Assembly: GCA_964035545.1 (NCBI GenBank)
Contig: OZ037767.1
Location: forward strand, 22,261,628 to 22,325,627
Origin: Bugula neritina
Lineage: Eukaryota > Bryozoa > Gymnolaemata > Cheilostomatida > Bugulidae
DNA: 64,000 bases
Reading direction: 5' to 3'
Numbering within the stretch: the first letter of the stretch is position 1; each line of letters opens with the position of its first letter. The notes below the pieces were generated by a model. It saw nothing but the letters and a program-made list of their open reading frames with translations. It did not search any database and had not been told where the DNA came from. Shown one piece after another: positions 8,316-18,159 of the stretch. A program made the translations under genes and the position numbers.

Positions 8316-9680
8316 CTATAATCGTTCTAAAACGTTTAAATTTACCCAAGAATTTTGAGAATCGGGATAACCTAACCATTTTACTAAAGCCTTTTTACCT
8401 TTCTTTTTAATTACGCGCTCTATTCTATACATTTCTTGACTCGTCTTTTGTAATTCCTGTTCGTAAAAAGATCCTTGAATTTCTTCTCCTCCCGAGTCAG
8501 TTAATTTATAAGTAGTCGGATTAGTATATAATATTTTACTTATAGTAAACACTTCCTCCGTCCATCTAACTGTATAACCTTTTTCAAACGTTCGTTTCTT
8601 ACGAGGTATACGCACTCTATCACCTATAGCAAATTTAGGTTTAGAAGGCGCGGGTAAGTTTGGATATAATTTTACGCGTACTTTATTTTCGTTAGAAGGA
8701 TTACTAGCTTCAATCGGTGTCATTCCAATAGACGAATGTTTAGTCTCGTTATATCGTTTTACTAAATCTTTTAGTACGTCTATATATTTATAAGTATTAT
8801 TAGCCGAAAAATATTTAAACATTCGCTCTTTCATTGTTCTATTCCACCTTTCTACTACGCTAGACTTTTCTTCATTTTCCGTAGAATATAAGTCTATTAA
8901 AGACTTTACGTCTTTGTTATAAAATTCTTTTCCCTTGTCAACCCATAAATGTTGTGGCTTACGACGAGTTAAAATTGTTTTTAAAGCTAAAGCCGTCGCT
9001 TTTCCAGTCTTATTTTTTAAAGGTATTATTCAACCGTATTTTGAAAACACGTCTATTACCGTTAGTAAATATTTATAACCGTTATTAAATTTAGCAAATT
9101 CAGTCATATCAACCAAGTCGGCCGCCCAAATATTATCGATACCCGATACCCAAACTCGTCTTTTACGAAATTTTTTTTGTACAGGTTTATGTAGTTCTTC
9201 GGCTAACTCGTTCGTCCATCCCCATCCTAAACGCTTTTTCGCTCCTATTATTGCCGAGGCAAAACGACTGTGTCGCTGTTCGGCGGGTGTAGGATTAGGT
9301 ATAGCTTTCAGTTCGTCTAGCATATTTTTATCGCATATTTCGTTTCTAGTCTTAGTATCTTTATTAAGCGCGTAACATACGTCGTGTCTCATGGCTATAG
9401 CGTCATCTCGATCTACCGGTTTACTCCATTCTTTAGGAGTCATGTCGTCATTTAAACGCTTATTTAATTTAGTACCCGGTCCTAAAAAATTATGGCCTGG
9501 ATAATGCAATTCAAAAGGTAAATTATTTATTAAATTATTCGCTAAACCCGACCCAACGAATGTAGTTTTTTTACATCCGCATTGACCGCAATTACCGTAA
9601 CCCATTAGTCTATTATTTTTACTTACTCTCTTTTCGTAATTAAGAGTTTTCGTTTTAGTTTTACACTTACAACAATACAT
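8316..9680 (-). pseudogene. zinc ribbon + PLA2 + integrase + chromodomain fusion, interrupted by one TGA
   Basis: Reads as one gene of about 454 codons from the ATG at 9680 (start in TATAATAAATG), interrupted by a single in-frame TGA at 9030-9032. Order: zinc ribbon (CCKC...CGQCGCKKT, about 3-38); parvovirus-VP1-type phospholipase A2 with Ca-loop YPGHNFLGPGTKL (about 60-72) and catalytic RHDVCY (about 98); retroviral-type DDE integrase beginning IWAADLVDM (first Asp) and YLLTVIDVFSKYG just before the TGA; then HLWVDKGKEFYN (second Asp) and SSVVERWNRTMKERM (Glu). The C-terminal chromodomain is YRIERVIKKKGKKALVKWLG. The catalytic residues are all present, so the stop looks recent. It would supply integration, targeting through the chromodomain and, perhaps, membrane lysis. 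It is divergent from the packaging ATPase with 12 bases between the ATGs. Confidence 0.88.
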
Positions 9681-9692
9681 TTATTATAATAA
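9681..9692. promoter_or_regulatory. 12-bp shared divergent start region (TATAATAAATG on both strands)
   Basis: The bases between the integrase-fusion ATG (9680, minus) and the ATPase ATG (9693, plus) read tttattataata and are palindromic. Each strand therefore presents the same TATAATAAATG start motif. This is the clearest case of the motif found at almost every gene of the element. Confidence 0.7.
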
Positions 9693-10451
9693 ATGGAAAT
9701 AGAAAATCTGTCGTGGAAAAACGAAATTAATCGTAATAATAATCCTTTACTTCCTAAAAGTATAAGAGGTCTTATCGTTGGAAAATCTGGATGCGGTAAA
9801 ACTACGTTACTTTGTAACTTACTATTACAACCTAATTGGCTCGATTACGATAAACTTATGATTTACGGTAAAAGTCTTTCTCAACCCGAATATATAAATA
9901 TGAGGAAGGCTTTCGAACGTAAATTAACTAAAGAAGAAATTTTAAATTTTTTTAAAAATAGTGACGCGATAATAAATTCGGGTATAAACGTAAATCGTGT
10001 TTTAAAAAATAGTAGGGGTAACGGTAATATAGACGCCGAGTTTATCGAATCTAGTGACGACGTTTATGATCCTAGCGAATTAGACGCTAGTAATAAAAAT
10101 TTAATAATATTCGATGATTTAATGTTGGAAAAACAAAAAACTTGCGAAAGTTATTACGTAAGAGGACGACACAATAACGTCGATTGTTTTTATTTGTCGC
10201 AAAATTATTTCAAGCTGCCTAGAAATACTATTCGAGAAAACGCTAATTTTATTTGTTTATTTCCTCAAGACGGAAAAAATTTAAATCATATATATCAAGA
10301 TCACGTAAACGGAGATTTAACGTTAAACGAATTTAAAAACTTTTGTTATAAAGGATGGCAAAAACCTCACGGCTTTATTACTTTAGATCTTTCTTCCTCA
10401 AAAAATAATGGAAGGTATAGACACGGGTTAGACGAATTTTATATACCGTAA
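9693..10451 (+). CDS. packaging ATPase (FtsK/HerA, A32-like)
   Basis: 252 aa, intact. It is the motor that drives the viral genome into the capsid, a hallmark gene of Polintons and related DNA viruses. Walker A is RGLIVGKSGCGKTTLL at about residues 25-40 and Walker B is NLIIFDDLML at about 137-146. Downstream are a conserved RGRHNNVDCFYLSQNYFKLP stretch (about 159-178), the place of the sensor/arginine-finger region, and IRENANFICLFPQD. The length is normal for the family. The start overlaps the shared TATAATAAATG motif with the divergent integrase fusion, and the stop is followed within a few bases by the next plus-strand gene, so the three plus-strand genes form one unit. Confidence 0.93.
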   Translation: MEIENLSWKNEINRNNNPLLPKSIRGLIVGKSGCGKTTLLCNLLLQPNWLDYDKLMIYGKSLSQPEYINMRKAFERKLTKEEILNFFKNSDAIINSGINVNRVLKNSRGNGNIDAEFIESSDDVYDPSELDASNKNLIIFDDLMLEKQKTCESYYVRGRHNNVDCFYLSQNYFKLPRNTIRENANFICLFPQDGKNLNHIYQDHVNGDLTLNEFKNFCYKGWQKPHGFITLDLSSSKNNGRYRHGLDEFYIP

Positions 10452-10454
10452 TAA

Positions 10455-10943
10455 ATGAGTGTTTATAAATTTGGTGAATCATTAGCGAAAGCTAAAAAAG
10501 AAAATTATATCGAAAGAGTCGTAACTAAAAATAATAACGTTTTTATACAATCTTTTAGTACAACGATTAATATAGGAATGTTATTGGGATATATAGTGGA
10601 TAAACCGATAGAATTAAAATACGCTTTATTAGAATTTCAACATCTTCCAGCTAATAATAATAATCCTTTATATTGGAAAGATAAAAATTTAACTTTAATT
10701 ATTGGTGATGTTAATAATCCTCTCGAACACAATACTAAAGAATATATAATTCAAGGAGGCGTTGCACGAGTAAAAATACCTATGTTGGAATATATTGAGA
10801 GCGATAAAAATATTGGATTAGTATTACACTGCTCAAACGATTATACTAGTCGTAAACCCAATGACATTACGGTTAATGACAACGCGCCTATAGCTTTACC
10901 GTTTGAATTAGTGTCGTTAAAACTTTACTACAATTATAAATGA
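10455..10943 (+). CDS. hypothetical beta-rich protein sharing N-terminal MSVYKFG with the fibre-like gene
   Basis: 162 aa, not recognised. Begins MSVYKFGESLAKAK. The rest is beta-rich with hydrophobic/polar alternation (NNNVFIQSFSTTINIGMLLG, LKYALLEFQHLPANNNN, LTLIIGDVN, IGLVLHCSNDY) and ends ELVSLKLYYNYK, which would suit a jelly-roll or fibre-knob-like fold. The next gene starts with the same seven residues and overlaps this one by four bases (ATGA). The shared tail suggests both proteins dock on the same partner, as the short N-terminal tail of adenovirus fibre docks on penton base. That is an inference. The start is in TAATAAATG, three bases after the ATPase stop. Confidence 0.7.
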   Translation: MSVYKFGESLAKAKKENYIERVVTKNNNVFIQSFSTTINIGMLLGYIVDKPIELKYALLEFQHLPANNNNPLYWKDKNLTLIIGDVNNPLEHNTKEYIIQGGVARVKIPMLEYIESDKNIGLVLHCSNDYTSRKPNDITVNDNAPIALPFELVSLKLYYNYK

Positions 10944-11716
10944 GTGTTTATAAATTCGGAGGAAGCGAAAAAACAAAAATAGATACAAAAAAATTCGTTT
11001 TAATAAACGGTAGTAGTACTCTTACGGGTACATTAGATATGGGTGAAAATAAAATATCTAGAGTTATTAATCCGGTTGACGATCAAGACGTAGCCACAAA
11101 AAAATACGTTGACGATACGAGTATACCAAAAATACAAAACCCTGTTAATCAGTTAACTATATCAACCGACGATGGACGCGTTATAGATAGCGATTTAAAA
11201 GTTGATGATGTCGTTACAAAAACTAATGTATCTAGTTACGCCGTACCCCTTATACGAGACCCGAGTGAAAAATTAACCGTATCAACTAATACGGGTAATA
11301 TTGTAGATAGTAATTTAAGCGTTAGCGATGTTATTACGACTAATAATATAAATAATTTCGCTATAAATAAAATACAACCAGCGAATGAAAAATTAACCGT
11401 TTCGACTACTTCGGGTAATGTTGCGGATAGTAGTTTAAGCGTTAGCGATATTATTACGACTAGTAATATAAATAATTTCGCTATGAATAAAATACAACCA
11501 ATAATTGGAGGTAAATTATTAATGCTTTCGAGTGATGGTAATATTGTAGAAACAAATATAAATATTTCAGATCTTATTACAATAAATAATATAAATAATT
11601 ACGCTATTCCTAAATTACAAGGAGCAGTTGGTAATAAATTAGTTATATCAACGAGCGATGGTAATATAATAGAATCTACAGAATCTCAACCCACATTTCC
11701 AAGTTATAACGTTTAA
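10940..11716 (+). CDS. fibre-like protein with phage-tail-type motif and about 40-residue repeats
   Basis: 258 aa, intact. N-terminal MSVYKFG is followed at about 28-58 by LTGTLDMGENKISRVINP then DDQDVATKKYVD, a motif typical of phage tail-fibre and collar proteins. After that, repeats with a period of about 40 residues begin near 62, 103, 142, 182 and 222. Each carries (I/V)PKIQ-like, KLTVST..GNIVDS and DVITTNNINNFA elements. Regular beta repeats of this kind usually form trimeric shafts. I infer a receptor-binding or decoration fibre of the virion. It is the last gene before the terminal region and overlaps the preceding gene (ATGA), so they are probably co-transcribed and co-translated. 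The start is in TTATAAATG. An alternative is a host-adhesin-like surface protein. Confidence 0.72.
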   Translation: MSVYKFGGSEKTKIDTKKFVLINGSSTLTGTLDMGENKISRVINPVDDQDVATKKYVDDTSIPKIQNPVNQLTISTDDGRVIDSDLKVDDVVTKTNVSSYAVPLIRDPSEKLTVSTNTGNIVDSNLSVSDVITTNNINNFAINKIQPANEKLTVSTTSGNVADSSLSVSDIITTSNINNFAMNKIQPIIGGKLLMLSSDGNIVETNINISDLITINNINNYAIPKLQGAVGNKLVISTSDGNIIESTESQPTFPSYNV

Positions 11717-11779
11717 ACACTAAATTATTATATTCTCAGCGTATAATAATTTATTATCTTACTAATAGTATTATATTGT

Positions 11780-11800
11780 GAGCTAGAACCATCCACCTTA
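11780..11800 (+). repeat. degenerate internal copy of the terminal motif
   Basis: gagctagaaccatccacctta closely matches gagccaggaccatccaccta at the outer end (11983-12002). It may be a remnant of an earlier end or a repeated binding site for the integrase or terminal protein. It lies about 200 bp inside the right end, in an AT-rich non-coding stretch. Confidence 0.55.
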
Positions 11801-11847
11801 AAAATATTTTTTTCTTATTTAAAAAAAAATATTTTTCTAAATAAAAT

Positions 11848-11906
11848 TTATAATATTACACTACTTTTTATAATATTACACTACTTTTTTATAATATTAC
11901 TAATAG
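11848..11906. repeat. short tandem repeat next to the right end of the element
   Basis: About two and a half copies of a 20-21 bp unit (ttataatattacactacttt) lie directly inside the terminal hairpin. Upstream, 11800-11840 is a poly-A/T stretch able to fold on itself. No gene is present between 11717 and the end. Confidence 0.75.
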
Positions 11907-12010
11907 AGTAGTAGTAGGTGGATGCGTCCTGGATCGCTCTTCTGACACTGGCGAGTCGAAGACTCGACAGTGGAAGAAGAGTGAGCCAGGACCATCCACC
12001 TACTACTACT
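11907..12010. repeat. terminal hairpin / right end of the Polinton
   Basis: A 104-nt near-perfect inverted repeat centred at 11959. The outer 17 bases (agtagtagtaggtggat) pair exactly with 11994-12010. The next segment is matched apart from one extra base, and the inner part (gctcttc with gaagaagagtg, cgagtc with gactcg) pairs with only a few mismatches around a 3-nt loop (gaa). The start with AGT repeats is like Polinton ends, and the host sequence begins right after. It may be the end of the terminal inverted repeat itself or a junction between two ends. Confidence 0.8.
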
Positions 12011-12470
12011 ATTGATATATAATTTTGCAGTTGATATTATTAACCTATAATCTACTAGGAAAATTAGCTGATTTCTACATCAGTCTTGGTAATTCATATT
12101 AATTGAAAGATCGGAAACCTAGGCCAATAATTTATAAAATTTTTTAATAGTATTTTGGTGAGAGATTGAATTTAAATGTGGTAACTACAAAAGTTGAATA
12201 GCCCAAGTTCCAAAGTGCAATGTTCTAGTAAAGGAAATCTTGAAGCAGGAATGTATAATTGCTCGAAACTCTAAAACTTGCTAGCTGTATAGCCTACCAG
12301 TAGCAACAGATCAAAAACAAGTTTAGAAGTATTGAGTTTTTTGAAACCTCAAACTTCAAAACACTAATCATATAAAATAAAATATTTTGGGGACAAATGT
12401 AATTATCAAAATATGAATACATCTTCAATTTTTATGTTAAGTTGTTAAAATTGTGACAAATTAGAATGTA

Positions 12471-14493
12471 CTAACTAGCTTGCATATTCTGCCTACTAAG
12501 CTCCAGTACATATGAATGAGTCACACCTACCCCTCGTACGCAGAACCCCTTCTTATAAAAGTCAGAACATTCAGGGGGATCTATCTCAGCGTACTCTGGT
12601 ATTATATCTATACAGCCCTTTGTTAAGTAGCCATCCACATCAGTAAAGTACTGAAACAAGAAACGGTTGAAAAGTTATTTTGAAGTTGTAATAAATAGTG
12701 CAAAAAAGAAACAGCTATATAGTGGTGTGATTATAGCATTGGCCTAATATGGCAGGCTAGGTCATAAGGTATAGCCTTAGGATCATTGTTGATGTCAGAA
12801 AAGGCTCCTATAAGGCACAAGGAAAAGCCCTCAGACTAAATTGGCAACTCTCCTTTAAAGTCTTTACTGCCATAGATTTGCACAAGGAAACTTCAAACAA
12901 ATTTGAGTTTTAGATAAGGCAAAAAAGTCAGTAGAAATTGTATGTTTATCATCGAAATCATTTTTCCTAATATTTTTATAACCATATTTCCATATGCTAC
13001 TAAGCAGAAACTTTGAACAGCTGGCGAAGGGATACAAGTAAACTTTCAACAATATGACACTTCATTGAGATGGTTTTGTAAGTTGCAAGAATTCTATTCA
13101 GTAATATTACAATTACCCCAATATACTATAATAATACTATAATACTATCATGCTATAATACTATGATACTACAATGCTATATATAATACTGTAATGCTGC
13201 AATACTATAATACTATAATACCACCATGCTGTAATCCTGTAATACTATAATACTATATTATAATTCTGTAATGCTGTAATAACATGAAGTGATAGTACCA
13301 TCATATTATAATAGATGCTTGGCTTTAAAAATGGCATTAAGTTAGTATATTTGAATTGGCATACATATTCTATATTATATCGCCAATATTAAATTACACA
13401 ATTAATACTATATTATACAATCTTCTAACCCAGCAGCCATCATACTGTCCACAGAAGATGTCGTTCTCCCGACACTCCACAATTGTCTGCCCACTGACCT
13501 GCTTCTTCAAGCAATATGGACAAGGAATAGTGCCGGCCGGCTGATCTGTGGGAGGGATCTCTTCAGCAACGGTGCTAGCAATTTCTATTGACAAAGAAAT
13601 AAACTATTGTTGCTATTCTCTTAAACTAGCATTGATTTTCTCCCAAAATTAAAAGGATGAAGTCATTGACACAACTTAGAGTTAAAATGCATTTGTTTTT
13701 AAGCATGTGTAGACTGTAGTACAGTATGGTGCAACAAAAAGCTATGATTTAGTTGTAGTGTTCAACACACAGCTTCACAGTTTATCCAGTCACAGTTTTC
13801 TTAAAGTATCTAATGGAACAAAGATTGCCTGAAAATGGCTTGCAACTCTTGTGGGCCAGGTTTTTCATCATTGATACTGTTTTGTTCTTCTAGCATAATG
13901 ATGTAAAGATAAATTAAAATACAGAAGTATTTTTTATGTATATATTATGAAATTAAGAATCTCTGATTACTAAATAAAATGTATTTAAAAAGGAATAGTT
14001 TGAAAACAGACCCACTAAAATGGAACACATCACTATGAACTCATCAAAATTATTGTAGGTGATGGGAAAACTGCTATTTAAAAAAGCAGTACTGGCACTA
14101 AACGTGGGGTTTCTAACATGCATGTGTTGATTGAAAAAAAAAGAAAAAATTTTTGATTGACTATGAGGACTGGTGACATGTTTTAGAAAAATGTCACTTA
14201 AATAATGCTGCATTAATCAACAGGAGTTTTCGATATAATTTTATGTCAATCAAATAGTTCTATATATGTCATTATTATTCTGTATGGCTATGATTATAAG
14301 GAAATGTAGAGCATACTAGTAGTCAAGGAGGGCCAGCCCTGAAAGACTGGTGTGATGTCATCAGGGAAGGCTAGCTCAGTTCTTAGTACTGGAGGTGTAG
14401 TGCTCAAGATGGGTGTAGCTGTTATGTTGAGAGTACTTGAGGCATTTGTGGTATTCAAGCTACTAGGTGCCATATCTTCACCACAGAGCACAC
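12471..14493 (-). CDS. 3' part of a Ser/Thr-rich then Cys-rich extracellular-type protein (3 exons seen)
   Basis: Exons at about 14317-14493, 13430-13584 and 12471-12650 join in phase with GT-AG borders and end at TAG 12471-12473. The first encodes a Ser/Thr/Asn-rich, mucin-like stretch (MAPSSLNTTNASSTLNI...) with N-glycosylation sequons. The second and third encode a Cys-rich module (IPCPYCLKKQ, TIVECREN, IFCGQYDGCW, LTKGCIDIIP, PPECSDFYKKGFCV). About ten cysteines and a stalk suggest a secreted or surface protein. The spacing is somewhat like a three-finger or receptor ectodomain, but I cannot name a family. The gene must continue upstream, and I did not find the signal-peptide exon with confidence. 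It lies about 460 bp from the Polinton end on the opposite strand. Confidence 0.55.
13120..13300. repeat. degenerate actataat/actgtaat minisatellite
   Basis: A run of about 8-10 bp units such as tactataa and tgctgtaa in the intron of the Cys-rich gene. Low-complexity, no coding content. Confidence 0.8.
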
Positions 14494-14513
14494 CTGTAGT
14501 TAGAAAATACATT

Positions 14514-15740
14514 GTAAAATTACATAATACTGTTTACTAAAACATTGTTAGTTATTTGCTCTTGAAGTTTATATTGAAGTAGCACTGTGATTAACAACAT
14601 AAATGTAATACGCTAATACGTAATTTCTAGTCTATAGAGACTAATAGCACTGAAAGCATATGTGAACATAAAGATGGAAAAACTATTATAGCTCTAGGTT
14701 GCAAAAATTAAATAATTTTTAATATTTTGCATATAATACGTGAAGCAAGAAGTTTCAGTAAGTCATTTTACTTTGAAATTTTTAAGAAAGTTTATATGAA
14801 TATTAGGCAGGGTTTTGGTATTTCTTAAACTAATTTTCTTTGTTAAAACTGCTTGAGATTTGTGTTCTCCTGCTGAAGAAGCAATTTCGGTTTTTCTGTA
14901 CATGATCAAAGCTAAACTTTGTGGCCGTGACTGCAACCAATATTTAGTTTATAAAAGTGGCATTGTTCTCGGAAAGACTGTTATTATGAATTTTACAAAT
15001 TTTGTCACTTATACAATATAGCCAACAAAAGGTTTACTGCTCATTTCATTTCTATTAATTATTCTGCTACAGCTAATGTTTTTCCCCTAAAAGGCTTTAT
15101 AAAAATACTTACAGAATAGCTTTACTTGTATTATAAAACAATAAATAAGCAGATCTTGAATATGTAAAGTATAGGAAACTGAATAGAGTTCCTGTTACTT
15201 CTGCCTGCCTAGAACGATATAGCTTTGGCGCTCATGGTTTCTGTAATGCTGTATGCAGTAGTATATGAAAAAATCACAACAAAAACGTTACATAGCATTA
15301 CCTACACAATCTAAGATAATATACAGTATAAAATATTATACAGCACTTAATTCACGACCCTACAATCTTGTAACAACTATAGTATTATACTAACTCTTAC
15401 CGATTAGTGTCATTAGAGTTACTAATTTTGTAGAAATCATCTGAATGTCTATTTCTGCTGCTTCAAATAGCTAATAGTGCTGCCGGAGATAACTGCCGGA
15501 GTTGCTGTTGTCTTTTTTTTGTGGCAGTTGACATGATCTTCTCTGGCTGACAATGAAGAAATCAATTAACCAATAAGATTACACTGTGATTACTAAGCAA
15601 ACATAACACTGCATACAAATTGATTCACTTGTACAAGAGGTAGCTTTGTTGAGGTATTGAGAATTCTTATTGATTTGGTTGATGAGCTTGCTGATTCAAT
15701 AATGCCAATTTCTTGTAATGACATAATATTATTTAGATTG
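14514..15740. other. no recognisable gene
   Basis: AT-rich intergenic or upstream-intron sequence. I see no open frame with convincing coding content, RNA gene or long repeat. It could contain 5' exons of the minus-strand Cys-rich gene that are too short to support. Confidence 0.5.
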
Positions 15741-15772
15741 GTGAATGATATACATATATACATATACATACA

Positions 15773-15847
<75 letters not shown>
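15773..15847. repeat. (AT)n microsatellite before hammerhead 1
   Basis: About 70 bp of uninterrupted AT dinucleotides ending one base before the stem I strand of the first hammerhead ribozyme. Open frames encoding Ile-Tyr repeats across it are artefacts. Confidence 0.97.
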
Positions 15848-15848
<1 letters not shown>

Positions 15849-15849
<1 letters not shown>

Positions 15850-15893
15850 TGTGCTGATGAGGGGACAAACCCCGAAACAGCTGCTGTCCACAG
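15849..15893 (+). ncRNA. hammerhead ribozyme (type I), copy 1
   Basis: All core elements are present in order. Stem I strand CTGTG (15849-15853); CTGATGA (15854-15860); stem II GGGG/CCCC with loop ACAAA (15861-15873); GAAA (15874-15877); stem III CAG/CTG with loop CTG (15878-15886); the UH dinucleotide TC with predicted cleavage after 15888; closing stem I strand CACAG (15889-15893). The very short stem III is typical of hammerheads in Penelope-like elements and animal retrozymes. All stems pair perfectly, so activity is plausible, probably best as a dimer because of the short stem III. Confidence 0.85.
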
Positions 15894-16160
15894 ATTGAGG
15901 TATTATGCTCTCACTTAATGCTCAGCAATGACATTCAGTAATTGAGCTCTCTCACCATGGTCACAAACTCAAGCTGCTAGCATTTTGCAAGGCTCGTGAC
16001 TCCTAGGTGACCCCTAGAGTCACTTGAGCTCTCTGGCTTGAGTTTACACACCTTTTAAATATGCTTTAGTAGAAACATAACTTTCTACTATTGCGAAGGT
16101 GTGTGCCATGGTACTCTGTTCTGTGCTGATGAGGGGACAAACCCCGAAACAGCTGCTATT
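15889..16160 (+). mobile_element. retrozyme-like 272-nt unit bounded by two hammerhead ribozymes
   Basis: The two hammerheads lie in direct orientation with predicted cleavage sites after 15888 and after 16160. Self-cleavage of a transcript would therefore release a 272-nt RNA, in the size range of small circular RNAs of animal retrozymes. The unit has no open frame. It has internal inverted stretches (gtgactcctaggtgacccctagagtcac around 15984-16023 and acacacctttt/aaggtgtgt at 16049-16103) that would give a self-paired rod. (AT)n arrays flank both sides, suggesting insertion into a microsatellite. No reverse transcriptase is nearby, so it is non-autonomous. I infer a retrozyme or Penelope-derived dimer remnant. 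Confidence 0.7.
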
Positions 16161-16165
16161 CACAG
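16121..16165 (+). ncRNA. hammerhead ribozyme (type I), copy 2, stem III weakened
   Basis: Same layout as copy 1: CTGTG (16121-16125), CTGATGA (16126-16132), GGGG-ACAAA-CCCC (16133-16145), GAAA (16146-16149), then CAG-CTG-CTA (16150-16158), TT (16159-16160) and CACAG (16161-16165). The core is intact, but the 3-bp stem III has lost its outer C-G pair (CTA instead of CTG) and the cleavage dinucleotide is TT, still UH. Activity is likely reduced. Confidence 0.8.
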
Positions 16166-16168
16166 ATT

Positions 16169-18159
<1,991 letters not shown>

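Larger units (their letters stand above)
1..12010. mobile_element. Polinton/Maverick (adintovirus-like) element, right part, left end outside window
   Basis: A compact block of about a dozen intronless genes with only short gaps, embedded at the edge of intron-rich animal DNA. The gene set (protein-primed-type PolB, retroviral-type integrase, FtsK/HerA-type packaging ATPase, double-jelly-roll-type major capsid protein, penton-like minor capsid protein) is diagnostic of Polintons. CpG-containing codons (gcg, acg, tcg) are common here, whereas the neighbouring host introns look CpG-poor. The right border is placed at 12010, the outer end of a hairpin beginning with AGT repeats. The left terminus, the PolB C-terminus and any protease lie beyond base 1. 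The bases after the border (12011-12016, attgat) are the candidate target-site duplication, which cannot be verified without the left end. Confidence 0.93.

Noticed and set aside
8152-8358. Plus-strand 68-codon frame
   Set aside because: It reads the palindromic repeat array and the end of the integrase gene in the wrong strand.
15593-15868. Open frames of Ile-Tyr repeats here and at 16101, 24031, 52083 and 57285
   Set aside because: They are translations of (AT)n microsatellites.
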